A DNA stretch of 7,233 nucleotides, from contig CACZTC010000199.1 of assembly GCA_902784015.1 (NCBI GenBank), positions 1-7,233 on the forward strand, read 5' to 3'. Position 1 is the first letter of the stretch, and the number at the start of each line of letters is the position of its first letter. Under the pieces are notes generated by a model, which did not search any database, was not told the origin of the DNA, and saw only the letters and a list, made by a program, of their open reading frames with translations. This document shows positions 6,481 to 7,233 of this stretch, one piece after another. The stretch comes from an uncultured Erysipelotrichaceae bacterium (GTDB lineage: Bacteria; Bacillota_I; Bacilli_A; Erysipelotrichales; Erysipelotrichaceae). A program made the position numbers and the translations under genes.

Positions 6481-7233
6481 TATTCTTACCTCTACTTTCT
6501 AATTCGTAGATAAATAATTCTTCAAAATTAACTTGTAATACATCCAGTAAGACAGGATTCATTTCATTAATCTTATTAATGATTTCTTCACTATTACCTC
6601 TTATTACCATTTGATAAACTCTGCCTTCTTTTTCAAAATGTAATATATCTAGATCTTTAAAGTCTTCTTTATTAACTTCCTCTTTAAAAGCTATCTGATA
6701 TTTATTAATCAATTCTTTAGATTCTAATAGATCTCCATAACTCACAATCTTACCATCCTCTAAGATGCCAAAGGTATCACAGATATCTTCTAATTCTTTT
6801 AGATTATGGCTAGAGATAATTACAGATATATTATCTTCTTCTATCATTTGGGCTAAAACTTGTTTAAAGCGTAATCTAGCTAAAGGCTCTAAACCATCAT
6901 AAGCTTCGTCTAATAATATTAATTCTGGATTAATCGATAAAGCGAATAATAAAGATACTCTTCTTTTCATACCCTTAGATAAATTATTAATATTCATCTT
7001 TGGTTCTAATTCAAACATCTTTAAATATTTGTTGTAGGCTTCATCATTGAAGTCATAGATAGTTTCATATAGAAGCTTAAGAGAATCGATGGTACTACCG
7101 ATTGGATAATATTGTTCATCAGATACAAAAGCGATACGATTACGGCTTTCTTCATCTTTATATGTATCTAAGCCATTTAACTCTATCTTTCCGCCTTCTG
7201 GTTCATAAACGCCCGCAATCAGTCTCAACAAAG
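6470..7233 (-). CDS. ABC transporter ATP-binding subunit (YtrB-like), 5' end outside the window
   Basis: Nucleotide-binding subunit powering the adjacent permease. The visible part runs from just after Walker A to the C-terminus, 253 residues counted from the TTG at 7231. That TTG is not a true start. The sequence LLRLIAGVYEPEGG is the usual continuation of a GKTT Walker A, and the partial codon at 7232-7233 (nCT) can encode its Thr. Motifs: LSKGM signature (84-88), Walker B LILLDE (104-109), D-loop-like DGLEP (112-116) and the H-loop His142 in SSHNLKEL. The Q-loop position reads FVSDE, with Asp38 where Gln is usual. The YtrB-like ABC-2 class often deviates here. Residues from about 175 form a C-terminal extension ending in FEELFIYELESRG, also typical of this class. 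It overlaps the permease gene by 11 nt. Confidence 0.92.
   Translation of the reverse strand, partial: LLRLIAGVYEPEGGKIELNGLDTYKDEESRNRIAFVSDEQYYPIGSTIDSLKLLYETIYDFNDEAYNKYLKMFELEPKMNINNLSKGMKRRVSLLFALSINPELILLDEAYDGLEPLARLRFKQVLAQMIEEDNISVIISSHNLKELEDICDTFGILEDGKIVSYGDLLESKELINKYQIAFKEEVNKEDFKDLDILHFEKEGRVYQMVIRGNSEEIINKINEMNPVLLDVLQVNFEELFIYELESRGKNNEH
6489..6493 (-). promoter_or_regulatory. Ribosome binding site of the permease gene inside the ATPase gene
   Basis: Minus-strand AGAGG sits 8 nt before the permease ATG at 6480, within the last codons of the ATPase gene. It supports both the ATG choice and translational coupling of the two transporter subunits. Confidence 0.65.

Noticed and set aside
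1..7233. Reassignment of UGA to tryptophan, given the low GC and possible relation to Mollicutes.
   Set aside because: All 24 Trp codons in the window are TGG and every gene reaches normal length under the standard code. No TGA stop is seen either, so the evidence favours but does not fully prove the standard code.

Overview
The window is AT-rich (roughly 30% GC by eye) and almost wholly coding. It carries eight protein genes, two of them cut by the window edges, and no RNA gene, mobile element or CRISPR array that I can see. The protein families (M15D dipeptidase, DUF3267, an ABC-2 exporter with a YtrB-like ATPase, a VanR-like winged helix) and the lack of any outer-membrane gene point to a low-GC Bacillota, most like an uncultured gut member of the Bacilli or Erysipelotrichia. 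That placement is inference. All 24 Trp codons in the window are TGG, and every stop is TAA or TAG, so the code looks standard rather than Mycoplasma-type.

Left part, + strand (1-1803). A two-gene operon, entered from outside the window. The first gene is the main part of a VanX-like D-Ala-D-Ala dipeptidase. It overlaps by 14 nt a gene for a two-helix membrane protein with a large, unrecognised cytoplasmic domain. This operon meets the next one head-on: the two stop codons share one TTAA, so no space is left for a terminator.

Middle, - strand (4678 down to 1800). Three closely spaced genes: a DUF3267 membrane protein with an HELLH zincin motif, a MATE-family exporter, and a membrane-anchored calcineurin-like phosphoesterase. 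The first two lack a Shine-Dalgarno sequence. Each instead has an extended -10 motif (TGnTATAAW) exactly 8 nt before its ATG, which suggests leaderless transcripts.

Right part, - strand (7233 down to 4690). A translationally coupled ABC-2 exporter operon: the ATPase (its start lies outside the window), a permease with a large C-terminal extracellular domain, and a 95-residue stand-alone OmpR-type winged-helix protein with no receiver domain. The operon closes with a clear rho-independent terminator. The likely theme is cell-envelope maintenance and export, with the orphan DNA-binding protein as candidate regulator of the exporter.
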